Shown here: positions 1 through 8,396 of the stretch, piece by piece | Numbering within the stretch: the first letter of the stretch is position 1 | Layout of the letters: each line of letters starts with the position of its first letter | Notes under the pieces: model-generated | Told to the model about the DNA's origin: nothing | The model's database searches: none | Seen by the model: only the letters and a program-made list of their open reading frames with translations | Translations under genes and position numbers: made by a program | Source: Sipunculus nudus | Taxonomy: Eukaryota > Annelida > Sipuncula > Golfingiida > Sipunculidae | Direction of reading: 5' to 3' | DNA: 64,000 bases | Assembly (NCBI GenBank): GCA_026874595.1 | Contig: CM049318.1 | Span: forward strand, 35,361,956 to 35,425,955

Positions 1-2
1 GG

Positions 3-176
3 TGGGTTCCTCAGGTAGAGACCCACGTCCACACCGTTGCCACCACTTCTGCGAAGCTCGTCCATGCCGAGCCGTCCACCAAGTATCTCGTGTACGTGTC
101 CGCAGAAGTGAACGGCACGAACCGTTGGTCCGCGATATCGCGAGGTGGTTTCATAACTCCCGAACCATGTCCTTAA
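3..176 (+). CDS. C-terminal part of a fibronectin-III-type secreted protein (5' end outside window)
   Basis: Frame 3 is open from the window edge to TAA at 174-176 and encodes 57 residues. They closely match the last 57 residues of the protein at 737-1573, sharing WVPQ, the SAEVNGTNRWS / YAEVNGTNRWS block and the RxGF ending. The 3' flanks (about 177-260 and 1574-1660) are also similar, so the two genes arose by tandem duplication. This segment is the last part of an FN3 beta-sandwich. Only the C terminus is visible, so signal peptide and total length are unknown. Confidence 0.75.
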   Translation, partial: WVPQVETHVHTVATTSAKLVHAEPSTKYLVYVSAEVNGTNRWSAISRGGFITPEPCP

Positions 177-736
177 CACTATCTGAATGTCAAACGCGAT
201 TTCATAGACTTTTGGGCGAGGATTTTCCAATATGGACCTTACGCTGTTTACGTTTTGAATAGTATTACAAGACAATCTTTGTTTTTAATGTACATAGACG
301 TTTGCATATGGAGTCAATTAATGTTTTATTGTATGATGGCCAATAACATGTTTTCTGTTCTTTTGTATGTACCGTGTTTCACCTATGCCGAACACATTTG
401 ATTATTTCTCGTATGTGTATCTTTTTTCGTTGTGTCGTTTGTATTTATACTGGAATGTACCCTGATGCCGATATTGTTACGCCGCTTGCACCAGGAACAT
501 CGCCAGATAATATGAATCAGCAAGAACACGTCGGGTGATTATTTGTTGTGTTCTATGGGGGGGGGGGGGTTCATGTTTCCGATGTCACGTGATGGTACTC
601 GCATGTTATATATGTGGTCGCAGCACGTCGACTCAGATCATTTTAAACGGGACGCTGGTGAGAAGCAAGCGTGCAGCAAACGGCCTCCAGCCCTTACCGT
701 TGACTGTACGTAAGACAAACCAGGAACGGAGACAAT
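177..736. other. Intergenic region with poly-G tract and TATA-like box
   Basis: No convincing gene. It contains a run of 13 G at 557-569 and a TATA-like stretch (TTATATATG) near 605-614, about 125 bases before the ATG at 737 and a plausible core promoter for that gene. Confidence 0.5.
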
Positions 737-1573
737 ATGAGACCGCTACTGCCGTTGTTGCAACTGTTCACACTGTTTTTCTGCTTATATCTGGTTGAGG
801 GCCGCCGCACCGTCACGTTTTATGATTACGGCTTTTATGGCTCGGAGGACAGAATATGCTCCGACCGTTACCAGTATTTGATAGAGCCGTACGACAACGC
901 AAATCAGGTGTTCGGCGATGGTGACACGATCACTGTGCGGTGCCGTTTGGGATGCAAGGAAAACGCTGTTCACAAGGAAGACCCTTGCCCTTCGGTTACG
1001 ACCATGGGGTTCGGACTGTCAACAGGAGTACTCGACCTGTACAATATGTCGTCGCCCAGAGTGTTCGTTGAAAATTCCACCTCTGGGCGGGTGAATGCCT
1101 TGTTCAACTTATCCGCCGACGAATTGCCGAACGGGATATCGGCCGTTTATTGCGGCTGTGGCTGTTTTGCATGTTCGAAGTTGAGAAGCCGCGCCCTCTA
1201 TTTAAAAGTGAAAGACTCGGCAGCTCCAACCAAACCCTCGCGCCCGGTGCAAGGTACGAAAACCGTCAAAACAAATTATGTGACATGGAAACGTCCCGCC
1301 ACCCCTGGAAGATACCGGTACAAAGTGATCTACACAAGAGTCCCTGTCAGTGCCAATTCACGAGGCGGCAGCTCTGTTTACGATCCAACCTATAGGTGGG
1401 TGCCTCAGATCAAGAGACACGTCCACATCGTTTACACCAATTCTGCGGCCCTCGTCCATGCCATGCCGGCTACAATGTACGTGGTGTCCGTGTATGCAGA
1501 AGTTAACGGCACGAATCGCTGGTCCCGTATATCGCGACCCGGTTTCTTCAAAACACCAGACCCTCGCCAATAA
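737..1573 (+). CDS. Secreted Cys-rich / fibronectin-III domain protein
   Basis: 278 residues. The N terminus is a clear signal peptide (RPLLPLLQLFTLFFCLYLVEG, about 22 residues). A Cys-rich region with four N-glycosylation sequons in the protein (NMS, NST, NLS, NGT) precedes a fibronectin-III-like domain at about 165-275, recognisable by the PxxP entry, the VTWKRP strand, the YRYKVIYTR strand and the YVVSVYAEVNGTNRWS strand. I see no transmembrane segment, so it is probably secreted. FN3-plus-Cys architecture is typical of cytokine receptors, so a decoy-receptor role is possible but only inferred. A paralogue lies just upstream (3-176). The AATAAA signal at 1569-1574 overlaps the stop codon. 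Confidence 0.8.
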   Translation: MRPLLPLLQLFTLFFCLYLVEGRRTVTFYDYGFYGSEDRICSDRYQYLIEPYDNANQVFGDGDTITVRCRLGCKENAVHKEDPCPSVTTMGFGLSTGVLDLYNMSSPRVFVENSTSGRVNALFNLSADELPNGISAVYCGCGCFACSKLRSRALYLKVKDSAAPTKPSRPVQGTKTVKTNYVTWKRPATPGRYRYKVIYTRVPVSANSRGGSSVYDPTYRWVPQIKRHVHIVYTNSAALVHAMPATMYVVSVYAEVNGTNRWSRISRPGFFKTPDPRQ

Positions 1574-1574
1574 A
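1569..1574 (+). terminator. Poly(A) signal overlapping stop codon
   Basis: AATAAA shares bases with TAA at 1571-1573 of the FN3 gene. The same arrangement recurs at 5954-5959. Confidence 0.6.
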
Positions 1575-3074
1575 TCTGATTGAATGTCGCAGTCGTTTTT
1601 TCATAATATTCCGTGCAAGGATGGTTTTCATGGACATTACGTGGTTTGGCTTTTGATTACCTTTCACCGCATGTACTTTTGTTTTTGTTGTAGTTAGTGT
1701 TTTTTCATATCAGGCCATACAATAATGTGTTTGTCCAGTTCCGTTTTATTATGCGCCTACATCAAATGTTTGTTTTCCACATTAAAAGATGTGCTGATTA
1801 TATCTACTTGTCTTCGTGGTTTTTCTTTCTGTTATGGTACACGTTTGTACGTGTGCGTGTATGTGGACTTGTATGTCGTCCGCTTAATATGATACTGGAA
1901 TATCACCATCGCCTGTATGGTTACTGTACAGAACGCCCCACACGCCTCAAAACCTTTTTGCCCTAACCTCCCACCAGCGTACATATGCAGTTATTTAATG
2001 ACGGTAAGCGAAGCCGATATATGAGCTTTGGACGACATAACAAAAGTAGTGCCGTAGAGCTACCAGTATTTTAGATATACATGTGATCGTAAAAAAACTA
2101 TCATATTGCCGGGAAATGATAATAACTGGCATGATATATATCAGTGTTGCGCGTGGACGATATGTCCCTGTGGACGAAAAGGCACCACAGACGTTGATCA
2201 CAACCGCATCACATTTCACAATGCTGCGGATGAACCTTTAGACAAAGATCACCATGATGCATTAAAACAGCCAGCACATTAACTTGTTTAGCACATCCGA
2301 CTGCCTGGTCAGTCGTGCAATATTTTATACTGGACACAGAGCGCGTGAATCTGCGGTGGACGAAAAGAACTGTGGACGAAACGTCCGTTACAATATTCCT
2401 GTGGGCGAACCGGACCTGTGGAGAAACAGGTGGTTGGACGAAGAGGCGAGCACAAAAAGATCTGGGGACGAAACATCTATAACCCCTGTCGCTGTGTAAC
2501 TCCTCTGCATTTGTGACACCAGTATATTCTGTAACGGCTTCGCATACCATATATCTTGCCAAATTGAAAACATTTGGTTACATCAATTCGTACTTGTGAA
2601 TTCCAGGAATAATGCAGAGTGTTACATTTGATAACCCGTGTAATTGTTTGAGACATGGGAGAATGTACAGATAACATAACAACACTTTCACGACTGTATT
2701 TGAATCTCATGTGATAAATGTGTCGTAGTTACACGTCAGTTGTTGATTGGTCTGTGGGTGAAACAAAGCAAATGTGTTTGATTACGTGATGTGAAGCTGT
2801 GCAAGCAACTGAGTGGTGGTGGAACCAGTCTGAGGACAAGATGATGCGGGCGGACATGATACATGAGAAAACACCAGAAACAGCAAACATGGACGTCTAC
2901 TGTCTGCCGTAGAGGAGTACAGGGGGGTATTATTGCAGCAGCAGCAGCAGCAACGTCGCATCAGAAGACACATGAAGACAAAGATGCACTAAATATGTAC
3001 AAATGGACAGATCGACTGTGGTTGGATGACACTTGTTTCTTTGTTTGTATTACAGAAACCCGTCATCCTAACCA
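1574..3074. other. Non-coding stretch with GTGGACGAAA-type repeats and 5' leader for the next gene
   Basis: No ORF here has protein-like composition. Between about 2150 and 2480 a short motif (consensus TGTGGACGAAAAG) occurs roughly eight times at irregular spacing, for example near 2170, 2355, 2371, 2434 and 2464. A GCA trinucleotide run lies at about 2936-2953. A good 3' splice site (TTGTATTACAG, ending 3055) sits 19 bases before the ATG at 3075, so part of this region is probably a leader intron. Confidence 0.45.
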
Positions 3075-3599
3075 ATGGAGCCAGAATTAGTTTACCACTT
3101 TGAGGAGAAGGCGTGCGGAGAAATACAAACGTGGATGGCACAGTTGCAGAGGCACATATGGAATTACCGACATGATAATAACTCTTTTTTCGCCGCGAAG
3201 GACAGGAGGTTCGTGCGGCATGTCACGATGATGCACCATGAGATCGATTATTGGATGAGGACATGCACCATTGGGCTGGAACGAGCACGAAAAGTGTGTT
3301 TGGAAACGGGGCACACGACAGAACGGTCCGATGCGGCGTATCACCTGGCTCTCATAATGGTTAAACTCTTTGAGAAAATGAGCACAGACGATATACCTGA
3401 AATATACAAAAGATACAGACACGCGTTGCAGTTGTATGAAACGCACAGGATGTTCGGAAAGAGGGCCTACGCCAGGCACCGCGACAGGTATTCTTCAATA
3501 GGAGACCTGAACCTGATGCTGATCTCGAACATTCTAAAATTGCAGATGGAACTATACTATTTTGATTCTGCCGGTTTCTTTAGAAAACCAGACTTCTAA
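3075..3599 (+). CDS. Helical protein of unknown function
   Basis: 174 residues, starting at the first ATG after a splice-acceptor-like TTACAG at 3051-3055. The sequence is rich in charged and aromatic residues and predicted alpha-helical by eye (LERARKVC, AAYHLALIMVKLFEKM, YKRYRHALQLYETH). There is no signal peptide, membrane segment or zinc motif. The periodicity resembles the other small helical proteins of this window (17527-18090, 20251-20724), but I could not align them convincingly. Not recognised. Confidence 0.6.
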   Translation: MEPELVYHFEEKACGEIQTWMAQLQRHIWNYRHDNNSFFAAKDRRFVRHVTMMHHEIDYWMRTCTIGLERARKVCLETGHTTERSDAAYHLALIMVKLFEKMSTDDIPEIYKRYRHALQLYETHRMFGKRAYARHRDRYSSIGDLNLMLISNILKLQMELYYFDSAGFFRKPDF

Positions 3600-3877
3600 C
3601 GTGAAACCGCGGGAGCCTTACTGTACAGATGTATATATTTGTGGACTTTCCTATAACCGAAATAGACGTTTTTTCAAGTTTATGTTATTTTCCACACAGA
3701 TACCCAAACACTACTGTACTCCAGAAGAAGACAGAAGAAATCAAAACTGCAAAAGGTAATTCAATCTTTATTTTTATTCCAAATTGTTTTCGCCGACATC
3801 ATGTAAATGGTTTACCCAGTGTACAGGTACACACTAACGGACCGACCCAACCGCTTTTTCTGTTTCAATTCTGAGAC

Positions 3878-4450
3878 GTCCGTACCAGTACAGGTACGGA
3901 TTCAAAAACACTTAAGGTATTTGTCGTGTACATCCGGAAAACGATAATCCATTTTTTGTGCGAACTGTAGATGGCGTCCAGTACAGGACTCGCACACTAA
4001 CAGACAGACGGAAGTGCTGAGCGCTTTTCCACTTTGAAATCGTCTGTCCCAGTACAGGCACGGTAAAACGACGTATAATGTCTCGTTAGGTGAATCCCAC
4101 AAAGGATAATCCAGCTTCCTGCGTTGGCCCAATGTGTCGTCCAGTACAGGACACACACTAACAGTCTGACGGAAACGCTCGGTCATTTTTCCCCCTGTTT
4201 TGTAAGCGTCTGTACCAGTACAGATTCGACAATTGATGTTTGGTCGAGTAAATCTGAAAAACGAAATTCCAGTTTATGGTGAACTCCAATGTGGCGTCCA
4301 GTACAGGACACGTACACTCACTAACAAAAGCGCTCTGTTTTGATCACCTTATATAGACGTCCGTACCAGTACAGGTACGGAAACTAATTTACGTAATAAA
4401 ACCTTCTCATATATTCCACGAACCTAAATGTGGCGTCCAGTACAGGACAC
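3878..4450. repeat. Four about 160-bp tandem units, each with two palindromes sharing core CCAGTACAGG
   Basis: The core CCAGTACAGG occurs at 3885, 3978, 4049, 4141, 4215 (last base differs), 4298, 4366 and 4437. Two flanking types alternate. Type A (3885, 4049, 4215, 4366) is best formed as CCGTACC-AGTACA-GGTACGG arms. Type B (3978, 4141, 4298, 4437) has GTCC-AGTACA-GGAC arms. A-to-A spacing is 164, 166 and 151 bases; B-to-B is 163, 157 and 139. There is no convincing ORF. This resembles a homologous-repeat, origin or enhancer array. Confidence 0.8.
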
Positions 4451-4552
4451 AGACAAAATATTGCCAAGTCCATATCCGTTTTTCACTCTGGTTATGGTAT
4501 CGTTCAGTGCTGCTGCTGCTCACGTTAGCCCGTTTGGTCTCCAACGAGACCA

Positions 4553-4605
4553 ATTGCACTGTTGCCAAACGTCTCCTTATATACATAATTCCGCCTGTGA
4601 CGTCA
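4553..4605 (-). promoter_or_regulatory. CRE-TATA-initiator promoter, reading leftwards
   Basis: Plus-strand order is ATTGCACTGTTG (4553-4564), CCTTATATAC (4575-4584) and TGACGTCA (4598-4605). Read on the minus strand this is CRE, TATATAAGG, then an initiator-like block. The same three blocks at the same 22- and 23-base offsets occur at 22205-22257. Transcription would run into the palindromic array at 3878-4450, where no good ORF exists. Confidence 0.6.
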
Positions 4606-5304
4606 TTCTATCAGACTCCATCACCTGCATCTGGTAGATACACAGTGTGTTTCCGGAATGTATATTCAACATGATATATATATATGTATATTATGTCTTT
4701 TTCGATATTGATAATACGTTTAGCATGTTGGCTAGGTACCAGTGATTCTGCATTGGATGTACCATATGTTCCTATAGAAGCACCCGTTCATGGCTCCTGT
4801 ACTACAGGCACAATATTATATGTTTGATGTTCATGTTGCTTTGTCCATGTTGCTTTAAATTGTTTATGTAATTGTATATGTACCAGTATTCAGTTGTTGT
4901 TGTAATACATGTTACAGTCATGAGGGGGGGGGGGGGCCTTGGTGACGGGACTGGTATACAACACTTGTAACAGTAACAGTCGGTGCAAATTATGTTTCTA
5001 GGAGTTACTGCATGTCCCATGGCAATATGTGTGCATGTCAATCTTTCGTACCATGTACATAACAGAACAGACAGCAGATACGATAAACACTGCGTTTCGG
5101 TTTTTTTATGTATCATAAGGTGGGACCTGCATCAGATGCATCATTTGTGCAAGGCATCTCCGGTCTTGTTGCGTCCTGCCCCCCCCCCTCCTTTTTTTTT
5201 TAAATGATTTTACACTCTCTCCAAGTACAAGGGGAGATGTATTTCGCTTGGACAGTTAGCGTTGCGCTGACAGTAAAGGTGGATTTTGCGCTCGTTTCAG
5301 ACCA
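4606..5304. other. Intergenic / leader region with poly-G and poly-C tracts
   Basis: No gene seen. It holds 13 G (4924-4936) and 10 C followed by T-rich sequence (5179-5203). A strong 3' splice site CTCGTTTCAG ends at 5300, four bases before the ATG of the next gene, suggesting a leader intron. Confidence 0.45.
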
Positions 5305-5958
5305 ATGATGCTGAGTGAAAAGACAAAAATAAACCCTGTGTACAATCCTAAACCACTGTACACAATGACAAAGGAATACTTATGCGAGCGGTACAACCCG
5401 CAGATATTTTGGTTGACCGTGCCGGACATAATATTAGACGAGTTGATAGAAACAGCTTCGACGACTCAATTTTGCAGGAAGTGCAACGCTAAGTGCACCG
5501 GCGATGAATTCATACGCGACATGTGCAAGGAGCCTCCCGTGCTGAGGTGCACAAAGTGCAAGGTCATAACGAGAGATATGCGTTTGCACGCGTCGTTTCA
5601 CCGAGACGTCGACCTCGAACAATATAAGACAATATCCGAGTGGCCCGACATGATTTGCTGGGTGCACAGAGGTGCCCTTTACGTGTCCAGGTATTGGGGA
5701 CCGACCCGGCCTCACGAGATCATACAGCAGCTGTGGTGCCGTGTAGACATGCCCGACAAATCAAAGGACGTGAACAGACTTGTCAAACAGGGGAACTGTG
5801 TTTGTGCAACAGTACCTTGGCAGTTTGGTGTTTATGAGGCATATACAGATGGTGGTATGAGTGCACGAAGGAGGGTGACATGTCGACGGCCTCCGAAAGA
5901 ATATTTCGGTGAAAGGGGGATAAAGCGCGCCAGATTACGCGTTAACCCTTTACAATAA
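5305..5958 (+). CDS. Cys/His-rich putative zinc-binding protein, paralogue of 34648-35265
   Basis: 217 residues; two ATGs at 5305 and 5308. Cysteine pairs CRKCNAKC (about residue 53) and LRCTKCKV, a following HASFH and a late NCVC look like a zinc-binding fold. Landmarks shared with the protein at 34648-35265 are FWL near residue 36, P-V/I-LRCxxCxVIT, HAxxH, EWPxMI, V/I-S-R/K-YW and NCxC. The C terminus is basic (RRRVTCRRPPKEY, RGIKRARLR), suggesting nuclear or nucleic-acid contact. It is not a canonical RING. The splice acceptor at 5300 fixes the start. AATAAA overlaps the stop. Function not recognised. Confidence 0.75.
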   Translation: MMLSEKTKINPVYNPKPLYTMTKEYLCERYNPQIFWLTVPDIILDELIETASTTQFCRKCNAKCTGDEFIRDMCKEPPVLRCTKCKVITRDMRLHASFHRDVDLEQYKTISEWPDMICWVHRGALYVSRYWGPTRPHEIIQQLWCRVDMPDKSKDVNRLVKQGNCVCATVPWQFGVYEAYTDGGMSARRRVTCRRPPKEYFGERGIKRARLRVNPLQ

Positions 5959-5959
5959 A
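5954..5959 (+). terminator. Poly(A) signal overlapping stop codon
   Basis: AATAAA includes the TAA stop (5956-5958) of the preceding gene. Confidence 0.6.
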
Positions 5960-6636
5960 CATTTTCTGGAATAGGAGGTGCCGCGTGTATATATTTTGTA
6001 AAATGAAGAACCATATGTGGTACGAGCAGCAACTGTATGAACATGTGTTATAACCATATTTGGAAAGGTGACGATGGACAATTGATTGAAGATATGTCAT
6101 TGTTTTGTTTTTTCTAGAGCAGAGATTGCATCAACAAACATCGACCCGCAGACACCGCTGATGTAAGTATGCACATTTGACATTTTTACCTTTGTGTACG
6201 GTTTGTGGTTGTTTTATGTTTTCAATCAGAATATAATGATCGGGTACAAATGGGCTGATAACGAGACGGAATGGCAGACGAAGGAACGCACATCTGACAA
6301 CAATTAATTATTGTAGTTTTTTAGTCTGCGTCCCTGTACTGGGCCGTAATAATGATATGTTTTTTGATGTGAAAGAAAAGCTTGTATAATTATATTATGT
6401 ATCTGATATATGTATCTGATATTGTTGCATAATCAGTTTATGTGATTAACCAATTACCACTGGCTCGTGGTAACCTCCAGTTATGGTATATACGTGTGAT
6501 AAACAGGGATTAACGTCAGTAAAAAATTAATGCATGGCATGCATATCTTCTCTATCCTATTTAAATGAGACATAGAGAGAGAGAGAGAGAATTTGTATGA
6601 TCTGTTTATGAGAGTTTGTGTTTCGCCTGTAGAAAG
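5960..6636. other. AT-rich intergenic region and leader intron
   Basis: No ORF of note. A GTAAG donor-like site lies near 6163. A GA dinucleotide run occurs at about 6573-6590. The 3' splice site GCCTGTAG ends at 6632, four bases before the next ATG. Confidence 0.4.
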
Positions 6637-7089
6637 ATGACATACTACAACGTAACTGTGGATGGCATCGGGTGCAAGCATTTCATCCTGGACACAGAGA
6701 GTCCAATCTCTATGGTTGATATGAAGATGGTTTTACCAATGAACTTGTGGTACACCCCGATGTGGGACGACATTCTGCACAAACCACTATTAGTGCGAGA
6801 GCCGTGCAGAGCTTGTGGGGGTGCCCACAGAGGGGCCGCAGTACACCCATATAAAAAAAGACACGTACAAGTGCTCTTCGAGGACGCACTGGGGCAATGT
6901 TTCTATAATAAGGTGGATATGAATATTGTATATGACTGGAAATTCCCCAGTGCGTCGGGTGTACTGGGGAGGGATTTCATTGGTAAATTTATTTTCACCC
7001 CGCATGTGAAAAAACCTACATTACACCTAAAACGTAAATTCACAGAGCGTTGCCAGCATGTGTGGGGGGTGATTGAAAATTGGGGGTGA
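6637..7089 (+). CDS. Retropepsin-like (aspartic protease fold) protein
   Basis: 150 residues from the ATG at 6637, just after a splice-acceptor-like CCTGTAG (ends 6632). The N terminus VTVDGIGCKHFILDTES is the pattern of the retropepsin active-site strand, but the usual D-T-G is D-T-E here. The C-terminal GVLGRDFIGKF matches the conserved (I/L)-(I/L)-G-R-D-(F/W)-(L/I) helix motif of clan AA retropepsins. A CRACGGAH stretch in the middle may bind metal or form disulphides. With Gly replaced by Glu, catalysis is doubtful. A truncated second copy follows at 7253-7506. Likely captured from a retroelement or related to Ddi1-like proteins. Confidence 0.6.
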   Translation: MTYYNVTVDGIGCKHFILDTESPISMVDMKMVLPMNLWYTPMWDDILHKPLLVREPCRACGGAHRGAAVHPYKKRHVQVLFEDALGQCFYNKVDMNIVYDWKFPSASGVLGRDFIGKFIFTPHVKKPTLHLKRKFTERCQHVWGVIENWG

Positions 7090-7252
7090 AGTGTAAAAAA
7101 CAAACTTGTAAATATGATAAACTGTAATTGAACATTGGGTTGGATATGTAAATAGACTTTGTAAAAACTTTGTAAACTTTAATTGAACATTTCAAATTGG
7201 TTGTATATATCATTTCTATATAAATATTGTACAGGTGTAACATGTATATATT

Positions 7253-7506
7253 ACAGTGTATCCGTATAAAAAAAAAGACACATACAAGTGCTCTTCGAGG
7301 ACGCACTGGGGAAATGTTTCTATAATAACGTGGATATGAATATTGTATATGACTGGAAATTCCCCAGTGCGTCGGGTGTACTGGGGAGGGATTTTATTGG
7401 TAAATTTATCTTCACCCCGCATGTGAAAAGACCTACATTGCACCAAAAATGTAAATTCACAGAACGTTGCCCGGAATTATGGGGGGTGATTGAAAATTTG
7501 GGTTAA
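7253..7506 (+). pseudogene. Truncated copy of the retropepsin-like gene
   Basis: From about 7253 to TAA at 7504-7506 the DNA repeats the 3' half of the upstream gene at high identity (YPYKK, the VLFEDALG block, the GVLGRDFIG motif, FTPHVK, FTER, WGVIEN). The D-T-E half is absent. An expanded A run just after the VYPYKK-like start shifts the frame. A short downstream flank is also duplicated (AAACTTTAATTGAA near 7175 and 7537). Confidence 0.75.
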
Positions 7507-7765
7507 AGTGTAAAAAAAAAATTATGAACTGTGGTAAACTTTAATTGAAATTGGGTTGGAAATGTAAATAAACTTTGTAAAAACATGGAAAACTGTAATT
7601 GAAAATTGGGGTTGATAATACCAAAAACGTATTTAAAATTGGTAAACGTTTCATCTCCTGTACAATGAAACGTTCAATATTTCAAATGTTTTGTATATGT
7701 CATATTTTATAGCTTTTTCTGTATATATTGTATACACCAGATCTGTGTATCTGTTATGTTATCAG

Positions 7766-7771
7766 AATAAA
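7766..7771 (+). terminator. Poly(A) signal
   Basis: AATAAA followed within 30 bases by a T/G-rich stretch. It could serve the retropepsin-like gene and its copy. Confidence 0.4.
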
Positions 7772-7855
7772 GGTCATTGTATATTTGATACAGGGTATGT
7801 TATTTTGTTTACGTGTGTGTAAATGGACAATCCTTTTAACATGTGGTTGATGCTG

Positions 7856-8018
7856 AAGGAATCCAAAGGGCCGGCGGCGGGCTGGCAGACGCCCTTGGGT
7901 TTCTTCACCATCACCACAGATCACCAAGCAAGCAGCAATTATCCAAGACGTCTAAAAGATGACAAGAAAGCTGGAGCCGGTGGGCGGGCGGGCAGATGCT
8001 CCGGCTTTCTTGTCATCT
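7856..8018. ncRNA. Two adjacent hairpins, possibly microRNA-like precursors
   Basis: Hairpin 1 has arms 7856-7871 and 7891-7905 (one bulge, two mismatches, 19-base loop). Hairpin 2 has arms 7957-7977 and 7998-8018, 20 of 21 pairs around a 20-base GC-rich loop. They are 51 bases apart. The 84-residue ORF crossing them has low-complexity, unlikely composition. Only secondary structure supports an RNA gene; expression is unknown. Confidence 0.35.
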
Positions 8019-8396
8019 CTCAAAAAGAACCCAGAACGAGTGTCGGAGTGATGGTCCCCGCCGCCCTCACCGGCTGAAACCATCGCCGAATGTTCAGGTA
8101 TGCTGTTTTTTTTTTTTGCAGTGCATGTACGTTTTTAATCAGGATATGTAGTCATGTTTGTGTACAAAATATATCTTCTAAGATACGTACAGCGCTGTCG
8201 GTGTGTTTCTGTTGTAAAGAAACAGTACTTATGTTTTATCTTAGTTTGTATTGACTTGTCATCTGTTCTCTTCTGTTTACGTATGATGCTATGTCATCAC
8301 AGGCAACATCACACATACATACCATGTACACCCCCCCCCCCCCCTCTTCTTTTGCCATAACACGTCTCATGTGTATTTCCTTATCATTTCAGAGCG
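8019..8396. other. Leader region before the RING gene
   Basis: No gene seen. A run of 14 C at 8331-8344 continues into CTCTTCTTTTGCC, then TTATCATTTCAG (ends 8392) forms a strong 3' splice site four bases before the ATG at 8397. Confidence 0.45.

Noticed and set aside
3902-4186. 94-residue minus-strand ORF across the palindromic array
   Set aside because: It overlaps tandem DNA repeats and repeats are not kept in frame as protein.
7823-8077. 84-residue ORF
   Set aside because: It spans the two hairpins; Gly/Ala/Arg-rich composition follows from GC-rich stems.
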